NCBI GenBank assembly: GCA_040954595.2 | Contig: CM082590.2 | Span: 3,348,001 to 3,412,000 of the forward strand | Reading direction: 5' to 3' | Length of the DNA: 64,000 nucleotides | Source: Balanoglossus misakiensis | Taxonomy: Eukaryota > Hemichordata | Part shown: one piece after another, positions 34,676-46,342 of the stretch | How the letters are laid out: each line of letters opens with the position of its first letter | Numbering within the stretch: position 1 is the first letter of the stretch | Notes under the pieces: generated by a model | Seen by the model: the letters and a program-made list of their open reading frames with translations, nothing else | Told to the model about the DNA's origin: nothing | Databases searched by the model: none | Position numbers and translations under genes: made by a program

Positions 34676-36701
34676 CAATCGAAAATACAATCTAATAGAG
34701 AGAAAACTTCACGCCACAGATAAGGTAAACTTTTATTATTGCATATGTACTACAGAATTCCAAGCGGCCTATTAGGCACCGACTAGCGCCACAATTCTAT
34801 ACACGTAACCGTCATATGTTTTGTAACCAAAATGTCTGGTTATATTTACGTGCATGGGGTTGAAGGGAGAAATTTTGAAGAACAGTCCTCAGTCCCCCAA
34901 AAAACAAACAAAATATAAACCACTCATAAAAACAGCCGTCGTACGCGTCACCGCCAGACATCGTTGCTTTTGGTGTGAAATGTCGGTTACTACAGTTAAC
35001 AGTTCACTTACCTCTGGATCCTTATCTTCTCGAGAAGCCATGGTTACGTCATTGACATTGTGTTGGAATACTTCAAGAATCTGGATCAGTAGCACCGCTT
35101 TAGAGTTGAACAATTCAGCTTCGCAAATGTTCTATAATGGCGTCGTCGCCTACCTGGTCAGGTGATGTTGACAACAAGTTGGGGAAAACCCCGATAAATA
35201 AGGAAGTACACTACAAAGTAAAATAATGACAAGAGTTGGGTCAAAGTTCATGACGCCATGACACACATATATACACTTCAATACTGTGGTGACGTCACAG
35301 CAGAATTCCTAGATTTCTGTTTAAATCACTAAACTTGTTGGCACATTAAGCAACAATTTGAATATTTATGTTTTATAACAGTACGAGCAGTGGAATGAAG
35401 TGGCCTATAATTCCCACTTCACAAGCTTCAGTAAAGGTTATAGTCTCGCTTTGCAGACTCTTCTCGCTTCACTAGTTCGCCACTGGCGATGTGACAATGC
35501 GAGGAGTGCAGCCAAAAGTGTCCGGGGAGAACACAGTCGCAGGAGGGTTGTGTTGAGTTTACATGGCGATCGCCTATGACACTTTTCTGTGTCATAGGCG
35601 ATCGACCTGTTATACAATCCAACCCCCGTGCGACTGTGGGGGGGGGGGGGGGGGGGGGGATCACTGCATTCCATTGTGATGACGTACACACATGACAGGC
35701 AATGAATTCAAATATTATAAAGGACCCTTGACCTACATGTAGTTGGCTTTCAGTCAATGCGTGATGTGCCAGACAGTATGTGACTGACCGACAGGCCCCG
35801 TCGAAGTTGACAGCCCAGTGCAGTATAAAATATCGTATACATGTACTGTGCTGTCAAATACAGCAGTGTCTGTAATCATGTGATAGTGAGTGAATATCAT
35901 TGCACATCTACAACTACATTTACTATCGAGGATTTTGTTTCGTTTGTCAGTTGCGGGTGATTTCCTGTGAGTGTTGAGAAATTTAGTATTTCCCGTCTTT
36001 GCAAATTGGCATATTTTTCCAATATGTAGCATTATAGCCAAATACCACATTCTTGCCAAATGTGTCTTAAAATTTGGAATTGTTGCATGAGAGATTGAAA
36101 ATCAGAATATATTATATAGAAATGAATCCACTCTCATACAATCAATTTTAAGTGGTCAATGACCTTTAATGTACTGTTCATTAAAATAAAAGATAGAATT
36201 CATAAGAAATACAAGTAGTAAAACATTTCTAAAATATAATTCAAGTGACCATCCAAAATAACTAATAAACTCAAAAATCTTTGGTAGAATGAAGCTGAAG
36301 CAAGTGCTGACAATTAATGATTTATCTCAAACTTATATTATTAATCATTTTATCACCATGGTTTAGCTTAAATTCATTGTCTTCTAGAGTAAAATTGGAC
36401 CTCTATAGCAGGAAATGGGGTTGAAAGGATTAAGGTAGTCTTGTACCTTGAAAAATAAAATCTTAAATTTAGACCAAAAATTTAGGGTCATGGTGCAAAT
36501 TTTAAATGAGAGAACAAGACTAACTCAAATTTGAAATTCATAGTGGCCACCAATGTCAGTGTAAGCTCAATAGAGAATGCTCCCCTTTGACATGACCCAC
36601 AATGCAACGCGCAATGAGTGGATCCGGTCACGTCTACGTCTGCGCTCATACGCGCTGTCAAACGATCGCTCCGATGGTTGACGATCACTGTAAACTGTAC
36701 A
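34676..36701. other. Left non-coding part of the ISL2EU-like element
   Basis: Two kilobases between the left terminus and the transposase. It contains a 16-bp perfect hairpin (35567-35604) and a run of 23 G near 35637-35659. A possible minus-strand mini-exon lies at about 35012-35041 (MASREDKDPE ending at a GTAAGT donor), for which no partner exon is seen. Confidence 0.45.
35567..35604. repeat. Perfect 16-bp hairpin
   Basis: cgatcgcctatgacac, a 6-nt loop ttttct, then its exact inverse gtgtcataggcgatcg. GC content is higher than its surroundings. Confidence 0.85.
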
Positions 36702-38542
36702 ATGTTTTCTCCAAAAGTTTTTCGGCGAAAACGGCGTGGTCGTGGCACCTATTGCTGTATGCCAATGTGCACAAACAGCAAGGGTTCTGATTTGGAAGCT
36801 GGAATACGGAGATCGTATTATTATTTTCCTATGAAAGATAAAAAGAGATTGAAGCTTTGGAACGATGCGATACGACGGGGCGAACCAAACTGGGAGCCGA
36901 AGTCATGGATGAGGGTGTGCTCAGATCATTTCCCGAAAGGTACGTTAGAAAAATCAAGAATCAAATAGAGCATCGTTTATGTGTAGTGTTGGGATACGTA
37001 ATAAAAAGTTTGCTTTGGGAGAAACACGAAACGATGTACAAACTGAAAGTAAGATCCCCTTACAAGATGGCGCGCTACCTAGCAACCGGCATCAACAACG
37101 TTGTCTCGGCAGTGTGAATGACGTAATCCCAAACATGGGCATTATGAGCGCCCTCTGCAAATCATTTGGGGACGTTGTAACCAGGTTTATACTTTAAAAC
37201 CCTCGAACCCTAAATTTGTTTCCATTCAAAATGTGTGATTGATGATAAAGAAGTTTTGAAAACCATTTTGTGTTTCTAATTACAGGAAAGAGTGATAGCC
37301 CGTCAGATGAAGGCTATGTGCCGAAACTGAAGATCAAACAAACAACTCCGAGAACTAGTCTGACATCATCAAAGCAGCAAGTTAGTCCACTTAAGAACCA
37401 AAGAGCATTGATGAAGCCAAAGACTAGGAGGAGGTTAACTTTTGCCAGGAAAGGAAGACCCCGATCTGAACTGACCATTGTCCCTCCACCATCTGCTGAT
37501 CACACCTATGTACAACCCTCCATGGAAGAAATTCACAGTGAGGCCCATAATAAAATTGCAGAAATGGAGTATGAAATTGAGAAACTGAAAAGACAAACAC
37601 TGCGATTAGAGAATATAAAACACAATCCCAAAAAATGCAGTTTTGGACAAGATTTCCTAACTACGGTACATTCTATGCTTTATTCAGCTATCTGGAACCG
37701 ATAGCTAAAAATATGAAATACTGGAGTGGTTCCAGGACCCATTTGTATGAACATTTCAGTACCAGATGCTCAAGTAACCCTGGGTCTGACCGGAAACTGA
37801 CACTTGAGGAAGAATTGTTTTGACTTTGGTACGTTTAAGTGTTGGGCTTTTGCTTCAGGACTTAGCAGAGCGATTTGATGTATCTGTCAGTACTGTGTCT
37901 ATCATATTTAATACCTGGGTAAACTTGATGTGCATGCAACTTGAGTTTCTATGCAAACTTCCACCGAGTGTTTTCACTCAAGAAAATCAGTCCCCTGTTG
38001 TAAATGATTTCTCAAATATACAAATTATCTTAGACTGTACCGAGTTATTCATACAGACACCAAAAAGATGTGATGCTAAAAAGCAAGTGTTTTCAAATTA
38101 CAAACACCACAATACATATAAATACCTAGTTGGTATGAGCCCAAACTTGGCAGTCACATACATCAGTCGGCTGTATGGTGGACGTGCATCAGACAAACAT
38201 ATAACAACACAATCCTGTGATTTGATGGACAGTTTGAGAGACAATCAGGGGGCGGTGATGGCAGATAGAGGGTTCAGGATTGAAGTTGAATTGTCAGATA
38301 TTGGTGTTAAGTTCTATGTTCCAGCATTTAAGGGATGTGATCGACCACAGCTTTCCAAGCATGAATTAGAATATTCTGAGAGAGTTTCAACTGTACGAGG
38401 GCATATTGAGCGTATTATCCAGCGTATAAAGACGTATCACATTCTTGATGGTGATCTGAAACTGTCGATGCTGGAATCAGCAGAGAATATTTTCAAAGTA
38501 TGTGCATACTTGGTGAATTTCCAAACACCAATTGTTCAATAA
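36702..38542 (+). pseudogene. THAP-domain DDE transposase of the ISL2EU-like element, frameshifted
   Basis: Exon 1 (36702-36939) encodes a THAP zinc finger: CCMPMCTNSKG, then YYFPMKDKKRLKLWNDAIRR, W and VCSDHFP, a C2CH DNA-binding fold. A GTACGT donor joins in frame to exon 2 at 37286. That exon has a basic linker (RRRLTFARKGRPRSE) and a coiled coil, then the DDE_Tnp_4-type catalytic domain: LTLEEELF, LSVGLLLQDLAERFDVSVST, ILDCTELFIQTP (first Asp), GGRASDKHIT (second Asp), ADRGF and HIERIIQRIK (Glu). Coding shifts frame at about 37640-37665 and again at 37816-37820; both fit single-base deletions. It would have cut and pasted the element; as it stands it cannot. The start is the first ATG before the finger. 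Confidence 0.8.
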
Positions 38543-39266
38543 TAGGTTTGGGCCCAATCTGATTATAATCAGATGTAGGTTTGACTCGATCTTGACCTGA
38601 TTCTTGGATGTTCTGTTCTTGGATGTCCATCTGTAGTGAGGCGAACAGAACAGTCAAGAATCAGCTAAGGTAAAGTTTGGGCCAACCCCACATATGATTT
38701 AATCAGATTGTTTTGGGCCAAGCTGTCAAAGTCAATGTGCAAAGAGACAGTGAATACATACAATAAACATGAATGTTTATTTCACCAAAAACATGACTTA
38801 CATGTATTTATTATGTATAATGGACTGACATGCAAATGAACTGACATCAAGCCAAACATCTCATGCTTCAGACTTCAGTTTCTCAACACATGGGTTCACA
38901 TGCACAGGAGTTTCATATTGGCACGTTGTATTGTCAAATATAGAAATGTATTGAACAATGGAATGCCATTGGTTATGGCGATGGGTGTGTAACACCTCAA
39001 AGTACACGCATAGACATTAGCACAGCAAGATACATTTCCTTATTATACAAATTCATTTTGTTTCCAGATATCAGTGGGAACTGAGACCAAGTGTAATATT
39101 TAAAATGTAAAACTGGAAGAAAGTAATCCATGACTTATTTCAAGCATTTCAAATTGACATCACATTTCATCAAGTGGCCTTACACTCTTGAGTAATTTGG
39201 TGCTCTCGCCTCTCATCCTAACAGTTTTGTGTGCATGCCAGTACTGGTGTTTTTTCTGTTGATAAA
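38543..39266. other. Gap between the convergent transposon genes
   Basis: Shared 3' region of the converging transposase and YqaJ genes. It has attctt / aagaat inverted words near 38600-38660 but no gene. Confidence 0.5.
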
Positions 39267-42200
39267 TCAACAGTCATCAACACTAGACACATCACTGTCA
39301 CTGCTTGTTGTTTCCTGTGGTGGGATATTGTCTGAAATATTCACAGGCACATCTCTTCTGAGTTTTTCTTTCAAAGAAGATGTCAAAATCTCTGGGACAA
39401 TGAAATTTGTGAAAAAAGCCACTGAGGCTGGCAAGAGCGACTCCAACCAGTATTTTTCATCAAACTCAACAGGAACAACAAGCAGTCCCTTGCGTGTCCA
39501 TACAACAAAATCCAAGATGTACACTTGTGATACTGCCATTTGAACAGTTACTTGTTCAAAATAGCCTCTTGTGTGATTCTTTCTCAAAGTGTAAATTCCT
39601 GATTGACTATCATAAGAAATATAGTCAATTAACTTGTTATGAACAGCCTCCTGTGGAGATATATGCCTGTGCTTATATGGACACTTTACTTCAATCAATT
39701 TTTTAGGACAGGTGTCACAACTACAGGTTACTATACCATCAGGTGAAGCCCTAATGTAAGGAAAGTCTTCATGTACTAACAATCCCTGTGGAATTACATC
39801 AAGTTTACAGTTCTCATTCGATTGTGTTTGTATGTATTTATGTATAGCAGTGGTTTCATGCTCAATTCCCCACTCCATTGCCACACTCTTGTATTCACAA
39901 GATTTATAACCCATGATATCTGACATGAGATTATCTGCAGATGATTTACCAGTATTTAAGAATGAGACAATGCGCTTAAATTTAGTGGAAGTTACAGAGC
40001 CTTTTCTCTGTTGAATCCATTCATTGTTATGTCCTTGCCCCAAAGTAATATTTGCAACTTTGTCTCTTTCTTCAGAAGTGAGTTTACAATCATTTAGAAA
40101 TCGCAGTTTCTCTGTAACATATTTCTCATTTAGTGTGTTTTCACACTGTAAATGTGGCATTTCTGGAATAGCCATTGGAGTTGTTTCTGTGGTAATTTCT
40201 TTGGAAAATGCTAATACAGAGTCAAGGTCATTTCCATCATCAGGTAGCGTTTTCACTGGAGAAGATATGCTTGGTTCGGAAGACCTGAATCTGCTCATAT
40301 CCAGGAGATGTACGATGGGTGGCTGTGGCAAGTTAATATTGGCATTCAATATGTCATGCTTCAATTTTAAAATTCTGTCATAAGATGTGGTAGTCAGTAA
40401 CTGCTGAGGCTTCACAGGCTCATGTTTTCCAATTGACAAGCCTGACTGCTTCTTATTCCTACCCAGCTGTATCTCCTTTAATGGAACAGGAGTAACTCCA
40501 GCACCTAGTAAATAGAAGCAAAAGGCCAACATTATAATACAACCTGAAATATTTGCATTTCTTGGTTTTGTTCGTATCATGATATTTTACACTTAAAGTC
40601 TAAAAGGAAATAAACAATATACAAGGCATTCATAAATGTTCAAATCAAAATCAAATTAATATGCACAATTTACACGTACCAAGTAAACAGTGACTACCCG
40701 GGTAGGTTTTTCATGGCTTTATAGGAAGATTGTTTACCTAAACAACAGCTATTCCAAAATTGTTTTCCTGCAATTGTGGCTATAGAACTCCACATATAAC
40801 TTTTGTGAAAATGTAAGGATTGAGTCTGTGTTAATCTTAAAATGTGACTCCAAATACACTTGGGAAACACACACTGACACCTGAACTGCTATACAATAAG
40901 ACTCTGCATATTATAAGGTTATTCACAAAATACCGGGATTTATGTCCGAGTACATCGTGCAGCGCAGGTATTGTCCGAGACGCGCAGCGTCGAGGACAAT
41001 ACCGAAGCGTACGATGTACGAGGACATAAATCCCGGTATTTTGTGAATAACCTTATTATTATACACCTTTTCCTGACGTCCTTGATGAACGATAAAGAAT
41101 AAATAGGCCGCTATCGGACTTTCTAGTTTTCAGACGCCGCCATGACGTAATTTGCATATCGAACGCGCCTTCACCTCGCGCATCAGGTGATGCTAGTGTC
41201 GAGCTGCCGATGTCTCGCGCGCGACGTTCTACGCTGCAGCGATGAACGCGCTCGCCTGTTCGTTCACACATTCCTTCGACTGAAATTTCATCGAGGATTT
41301 TGACTTATTTCGCATCTTGGGTCACCAATAATTTTGTTTAATAACGACTGTGTACTTTTTATATAATTTTTTGTGAGAGTAGGGTGCAATATCATCATTG
41401 TTTACATCAGACAGCTGTGAGGTCAAAGGTCAAATATGCGTCCAATAACCCTGTGGGTTATGGGACTCCGCGTCCTCATTTGAATAATTATTGGACGGTG
41501 ATACCGCGAATTATTGTATTACGGAACTCCATAGGTTACAGCAGTAGGTGTATAATAATGACCAATATTGATATTACCTTTTGGTTCTGCCCACTGACAT
41601 GGTATTTCTGTACATGATGGACCATCAGGCAGTTTATCAAATCCACCTGCAACTACCTCAGCAGCAAGAAACAATAAGGCGCCAACATGAGAACATATCT
41701 GTCCAGGGCTGAAATACGATGGAATAATTGGTGATTAAAGATGCAATTACAGACACCCTCCTGTACCAACTTAGGTACCTAATGCACAACAACTTTTCTT
41801 GTCTGATCTGTCAGTACTGTACTTCAATAGACATCTACCAGAATCAATTTCCAATTAAAAAGTTAACAATTATTTACTACAGTGTAACAGTTCACGACAC
41901 AATATATAGCACAATTCACTCAACGCATGCACTCACCTGTGCCGTGAGCATATATGTCGTGAATTATGCTATAACTATACCTGTCCATGCTCTTGATGTG
42001 GGGTTATTGCTTTAAATGTACATGTATATGATATACTGCCCCTTAGGCTTTGATAAGAAAGCTTAGGGTAAAGTCTTATATAAATTACAAAATAATAATA
42101 AACCACATCACAAGACTTACCCTGCTGTACAAATGCAATAACCACTATAGGGTTGACCAGTACACTTGTCCAATACTGCAAAACACCATTTAACTCTTTG

Positions 42201-42815
42201 TGGGTCTGTTGATTGTGATGCAATGCACTGTCCACTAATGAGACAAAACAAGCCACTTTTACCATTCGGGTTGAATTTCACTGAATGGAGATGACCTGAC
42301 ACAATGTGTTGGTAACTTCTCGACACTTTGTATTTACGGAGATCTGTTTCTGTGAACTCAGAACTATTACATCGTAGTAAATATTGTTTAACTTTTGAAA
42401 CATCCACTTCAGGCATACTACTGATGTCTGTTGTCCAGCCTTTCATCGATTTCACAACATCAGGCGTAAGTGCTTGTAACTCGATCCGTTCATTGTCAGA
42501 TAGCAAATTCACCGGTTGTTTACGCGTACACGTCGCTGCAATATCGCGACTATTTTTCGAAGGGGTTGAAACATTGCCTACGGTGGAGATCAACAATTTG
42601 TGACACAATAAGACTTCTTGTGCGCTTCTTCCGACATCAACAGTAATACCGACCTGTTTACAACACGCGTCGAGTTGTCTCTTTGTAAGAGACTTCACCT
42701 GTTTCCATGATTTGAGGTAATTCAACGAGCAGACGACAGATGCCGGGCGATCCATTGTTGTAAACCACAGTGACCCGGTAACTAAACATGGCGTCGCCAG
42801 ACCGGAACCAATCAT
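39267..42815 (-). CDS. SWIM zinc-finger / YqaJ-type nuclease protein of the ISL2EU-like element
   Basis: Three exons join in frame: 42121-42815, 41578-41708 and 39267-40504, 688 codons in all including the stop, with GTAAGT/GTAATA donors and TTTCAG/TACTAG acceptors. The N-terminal helices (YLKSWKQVKSLTKRQLDACC) lead to a SWIM finger split by intron 1: SGYCICTAG, then PGQICSHVGALLF (C-x-C ... C-x-H). Exon 3 carries a YqaJ/lambda-exonuclease-like fold: EWIQQRKG, MEWGIEHE, YIRASPDGIV (Asp) and LIEVKCPY (the E-x-K pair), then YFEQVTVQMAV. Such proteins accompany ISL2EU transposases and are presumed to process DNA ends; that is inference. The second methionine at 42755 (MDRPAS) is an equally good start. 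No stop or shift is seen. Confidence 0.8.
40912..41560. repeat. Palindromic insertion in intron 2 of the YqaJ gene
   Basis: A 35-bp arm at 40914-40948 (taaggttattcacaaaatac...) is inverted at 41021-41055, with a central region rich in gtacgatgtacg and cgcagcg words. A second inverted pair, ttattattatacacc at 41051-41065 and ggtgtataataatg at 41547-41560, encloses the following 480 bp, which is GC-richer than its surroundings. A related sequence (aaggttattatgaaaatacc) lies near 49461. It ends 18 bp from exon 2. Confidence 0.6.
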
Positions 42816-42824
42816 TAGCGCAAA

Positions 42825-42840
42825 GCATTATGGGAATTGT
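42825..42840 (-). promoter_or_regulatory. ZNF143/Staf-like motif upstream of the YqaJ gene
   Basis: On the minus strand acaattcccataatgc closely resembles the ACTACAATTCCCAgcATGC promoter motif bound by ZNF143. It lies 10 bp upstream of the first ATG and about 70 bp upstream of the second, so it may set transcription of the nuclease gene and favours the downstream start. Confidence 0.4.
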
Positions 42841-43110
42841 CGAAATGAAGCATAGTTGAAGAAGTGATTTTTATGAAAACATGCTTGATTTTTTTTGATA
42901 AAGCTGTTTAGATAATTGCAATATAGGAAAACTTAAGCTTGAGGTGAGCAAAAAAATGCTGACTAAGCATTTTCCACCATATTTTTACCCTATTACTGAA
43001 AAAGTAAGATGGGAACATCGTTTTCTCTTATTTTGTGATTTAATAAATGATTGCTATAACGGTAATATAATAAATATAAAAATCAGGAAAATTACAATAT
43101 TTTTTAATAT
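42841..43110. other. Right non-coding end of the ISL2EU-like element
   Basis: AT-rich sequence between the YqaJ promoter and the right terminus at 43111-43128. No gene. Confidence 0.5.
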
Positions 43111-43472
43111 TGAGTAGACCACTTCCTTTTGTGGACTTAAGACTTGTGGAGTGCGCCCCAAAACAACAAATCATGAAAATCGACACTTGTAAGTCTGTGT
43201 TTTTCTTAGTTGATTGAAGTACAGCTAAAATGGTAGTTATGTGTAGATTCAGGTGTAAGATGACAGGTCAATAATAAAGCAATTGTTGCTATGAGTTTTG
43301 AGTTCAGTAGACCAAATTTAAGCAAATAATGAAATACTGGTTAAAAAGAGTTGAAATAGAAAAAAAATGGAATTACAAACAAATGACATAAATTCTCAAA
43401 AGTTTCCTGTATAATGAATTTGTTTGGCTAAAATGGTCAAATAAACTTGCAAGAGTGATTGGTTTTCTGAAG

Positions 43473-43747
43473 TTAAAGGGACAAAGTGAATCAACATTCA
43501 ACCACACACAACTTCCATCCCGCTGAAGATACGAGAGTGAAATAAATCACCAAAATGAATAATCAGTCTCTATCTTTTATTCATTTTATGCAAGATTTTT
43601 ACTCTCATATCCTACAAACGGGATGGAAGTTGTGTGTGGTTGAACGTTGATTCACTTTATATCCACATGTAGAATATCATAAACGGTGTCTTGTATCAAA
43701 CATAACTAATGGAAAAAAATGCAGCGAGAGAGTTTTTGTCCCTTTAA
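43473..43747. mobile_element. Palindromic TTAA MITE (family A), copy 3, deleted left arm
   Basis: TTAA-AGGGACAAAGTGAATC at the left, where the outer part jumps directly to the inner gaatcaacattcaacc, so about 85 bp of the left arm is missing. The right arm is complete to gtccctttaa. Confidence 0.75.
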
Positions 43748-44781
43748 ATCAGATATGTTGCCCTGTACCACATGTAAAATAAATCAATAATTATTAAAAT
43801 TACAAACATTTGAACAAAAATCAACTATGTCATACCAATCACATAGAATATTTAAAACCCAATCTGCCTATCTCTCTTTCAAGACCTTCAGTGTCAGCTA
43901 CAATTATAAAATATTTAAAGAAAAACTTTAAACTTTAAAATTTACAGATGCCAGCAAAGAAAGATACACTGCTTAAAAGACTAAAAACATTCGGAAATCA
44001 TTAAAATAATACTACCCCGACTTAATTTTTTTTATTATATCAACCATTTGCAAGTTCAGGAATTATTTCAGTATTATTGCGATAGTGAAAGGCACATAAG
44101 CTGTAACTTTTGGGATAATTATCATAAATGCATTAGTCCATGCAGATGTAGGCACTGAACTATCGTATATACATGTATGAGTGCATATGCAAGTTTTAAC
44201 CAGATAAACATTAAAGTTTTGCCGCAAAGGAATATGGCCGCCACCGTGGGAAAATGCAAGAAACAATGAAAACGTTGCATTTCCGACTATGAAACTTCAT
44301 AAATGAAACATGATCTCACTAGAACTTATGGAAGTAAATGTACTCTGCTGAAACATTATATTTTCAGTTTTCATTGCAATATTGCACTTTTTTAAAAATT
44401 GCAGGAATTTTCGATTTTCTTTCTTTTTTGGCCGTTTTTACATAAATAAGTGTTGATCTTAATATACTATCATGAAATATCATTTAATATACATAATTAA
44501 AAGCATATATGGGATTATTTAAAGCTTAACTTTTTTTATCCAGTTGCAGCTCATGTGCCTTTAAAACATTACACCTTAAAAAAAATTAAATTATGCAACC
44601 ATTGGTCCTTCTGATTGGAAGTGAGGTCAATCCAGCGATGCAAAAAACAGTACTGCTAATTCAGAGGTCGTGGTAATATTTTCTTGAGTGCATATTCTGA
44701 CGCATTCATAAGAAAAATGCGTCAAACTTATTTCAGCCTGCGGCGTACACATGTCTAGTTCAATATTCATTAATCAAAATT
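43748..44781. other. AT-rich spacer
   Basis: No gene is recognised. The minus-strand ORF near 44063-44266 lacks any domain. Confidence 0.5.
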
Positions 44782-45021
44782 TGCTACATTTTGAGTACAA
44801 AGTTCGCACGCACTAGTGGTTGTTACATTTTGAGTACAAAGTTCGCACACACTAGTGGTTGTTACATTTTGAGTACAAAGTTTGCACACACACTAGTGGT
44901 TGTGACATTTTGAGTACAAAGTTCGCACGCACTAGTGGTTGTTACATTTTGAGTACAAAGTTCGCACGCACTGGAGGTTGTTACATTTTGAGTACAAAGT
45001 TCGCACGCGCTGGAGGTTGTT
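44782..45021. repeat. 39-bp minisatellite, six units
   Basis: Six head-to-tail copies of ttacattttgagtacaaag plus ttcgcacgcactagtggttg, with a few substitutions; the last two units read ctggagg instead of ctagtgg. A spurious frame runs through the array because the unit length is a multiple of three. Confidence 0.85.
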
Positions 45022-45056
45022 TTGATCCCAGGCCCACTGTGCTATTTTTGGACATA

Positions 45057-45249
45057 CTGTAAAACACTTTATTTTTGCGAGCAATAAATTTTCGCAAAAT
45101 ACGCGAGAGCCAAAATAGCGTGAAAATATAAAGTTTGAAGATAATGATGCAGTGAATGAAATAAGAGAACGCGAAAATTAATACTCGCGAAACAGTGGCC
45201 TCTCTCGATATCGTGAAAATTTCAAATTGCGAAAATAAAGTGTTTACAG
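45057..45249. mobile_element. TA-flanked MITE with CTGTAAA(A)CACTTTATTTT ends
   Basis: Left CTGTAAAACACTTTATTTTT and right AAAATAAAGTGTTTACAG are inverted, with TA immediately outside both (45055-45056 and 45250-45251), as for Tc1/mariner-type insertion. The interior is rich in gcgaaaa/ttttcgc. It begins about 35 bp after the minisatellite. Confidence 0.7.
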
Positions 45250-45663
45250 TACTCAGCCAGTATTACCATTGTGCAACTGGATCAGCCGTTTCCTATGCAT
45301 CAATATTGATGCACAGATTAAGATTTTCGCGTCAAGTGAGGATTTTTGGCGTCAAATTACTTTTTGCGTAAACGCGACCACTGTAATTCAGTTTTTCTGA
45401 TGAAGTTTTGTGAAGAACATGACTGTTATACTAGTATACCATAAAATCAAATTTTTGATATAATATAATAGTAATAACTCCCACTAAAGTCGGGTATACA
45501 CTCGACTTGTGTTTGTTTCCTCCATAAAGCACTGGCCTATCTAATGACTCATGCTATCTGTAGAGAATTGAACCCAAATCTCGTTTATACCCATTAAAAT
45601 TCATGATTGTAAAAGCAAAGATTGCAACATACCGCTCTTCTGTATTTAATCTACAATTGACAA

Positions 45664-45857
45664 TTAAGGGACAAAGTCTCTCTCTCACTGCCCTTTTTTC
45701 CATTAATTATGTATGTGGGATGGAAGGTGTGTGTGGTTGAATGTTGATTCACTATACATGTTGTATATCCACATGTGGAATAAGATAAACGATGTCTTGT
45801 ATCAAACATAATTAATAGAAAAAAGGGTTGTGAGAGAGAGAGACTTTGTCCCTTTAA
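45664..45857. mobile_element. Palindromic TTAA MITE (family A), copy 4, deleted centre
   Basis: TTAAGGGACAAAGTCTCTCTC at the left and gactttgtccctttaa at the right, with the central part and most of the left arm missing (194 bp in place of ~355). Confidence 0.75.
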
Positions 45858-46131
45858 ATGTGAAAGTCAAAACAGTTTGACTTCAGCAAAATTTCATGAT
45901 CCAATTCGATGTCACTGTCAATAGCAGTGCCAAAAAGTAAATTTAATAAATGTAATATTATATAATCTCATATAAAAGAAAAAATAATAATATTAAGAAT
46001 TTTAAAAGTCTGATTTTCTTCCTTAAAAGACTGGTACTTCTTGAGTATATCATGTAAAAGCTAATAACATGACATTATTGCTACTTATAATATTTGCACT
46101 TGTGTCTCTACGACATGTATATAGGAATGAA

Positions 46132-46270
46132 TCGTGTTGTTGTTGTTGTGTGTTGTTGTTGATGATGATGATGATGTCGTGTTTTCCACGATTATGATGT
46201 TCTTTGCAGTTATCTACAACATCGACAAATAATAGCAGGAAATGACAGATTGATTTTTTAAAATGTTTTT

Positions 46271-46313
<43 letters not shown>

Positions 46314-46335
46314 ACAACAACAACAACAACAACAT
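46132..46335. repeat. Facing trinucleotide repeats (GTT/GAT)n and (ATC/AAC)n
   Basis: ttgttgttg/gatgatgatg at 46138-46176 and atcatcatc/aacaacaac at 46271-46334 are inverted relative to each other around ~90 bp, so they could pair. The second tract ends eight bases from the stop of the ZIP gene. Confidence 0.75.
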
Positions 46336-46342
46336 GCATAGA

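Larger units (their letters stand above)
34658..43128. mobile_element. ISL2EU-like DNA transposon, 8.5 kb
   Basis: Inverted ends of 18 bp (AAGGtAGTGGTCTACTCA at the left, AAGGaAGTGGTCTACTCA read inward at the right) bound a pair of genes: a THAP-DDE transposase on the plus strand and a SWIM/YqaJ-nuclease gene on the minus strand, pointing toward each other. A DDE transposase paired with a YqaJ-type exonuclease is the known hallmark of ISL2EU (IS4EU) transposons. TT lies outside the left end and TT outside the right end, allowing a 2-bp duplication. The transposase is frameshifted, the partner is intact. Smaller repeats sit in the left 2 kb and in the YqaJ intron. Confidence 0.75.

Noticed and set aside
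34124-35659. Long G-tracts as possible G-quadruplex control elements
   Set aside because: They lie in repeats with no nearby promoter or gene; assembly homopolymer artefact is as likely.
44859-45062. Open frame through the 39-bp minisatellite
   Set aside because: Unit length is a multiple of three, so the frame stays open by default; no domain or splice sites.
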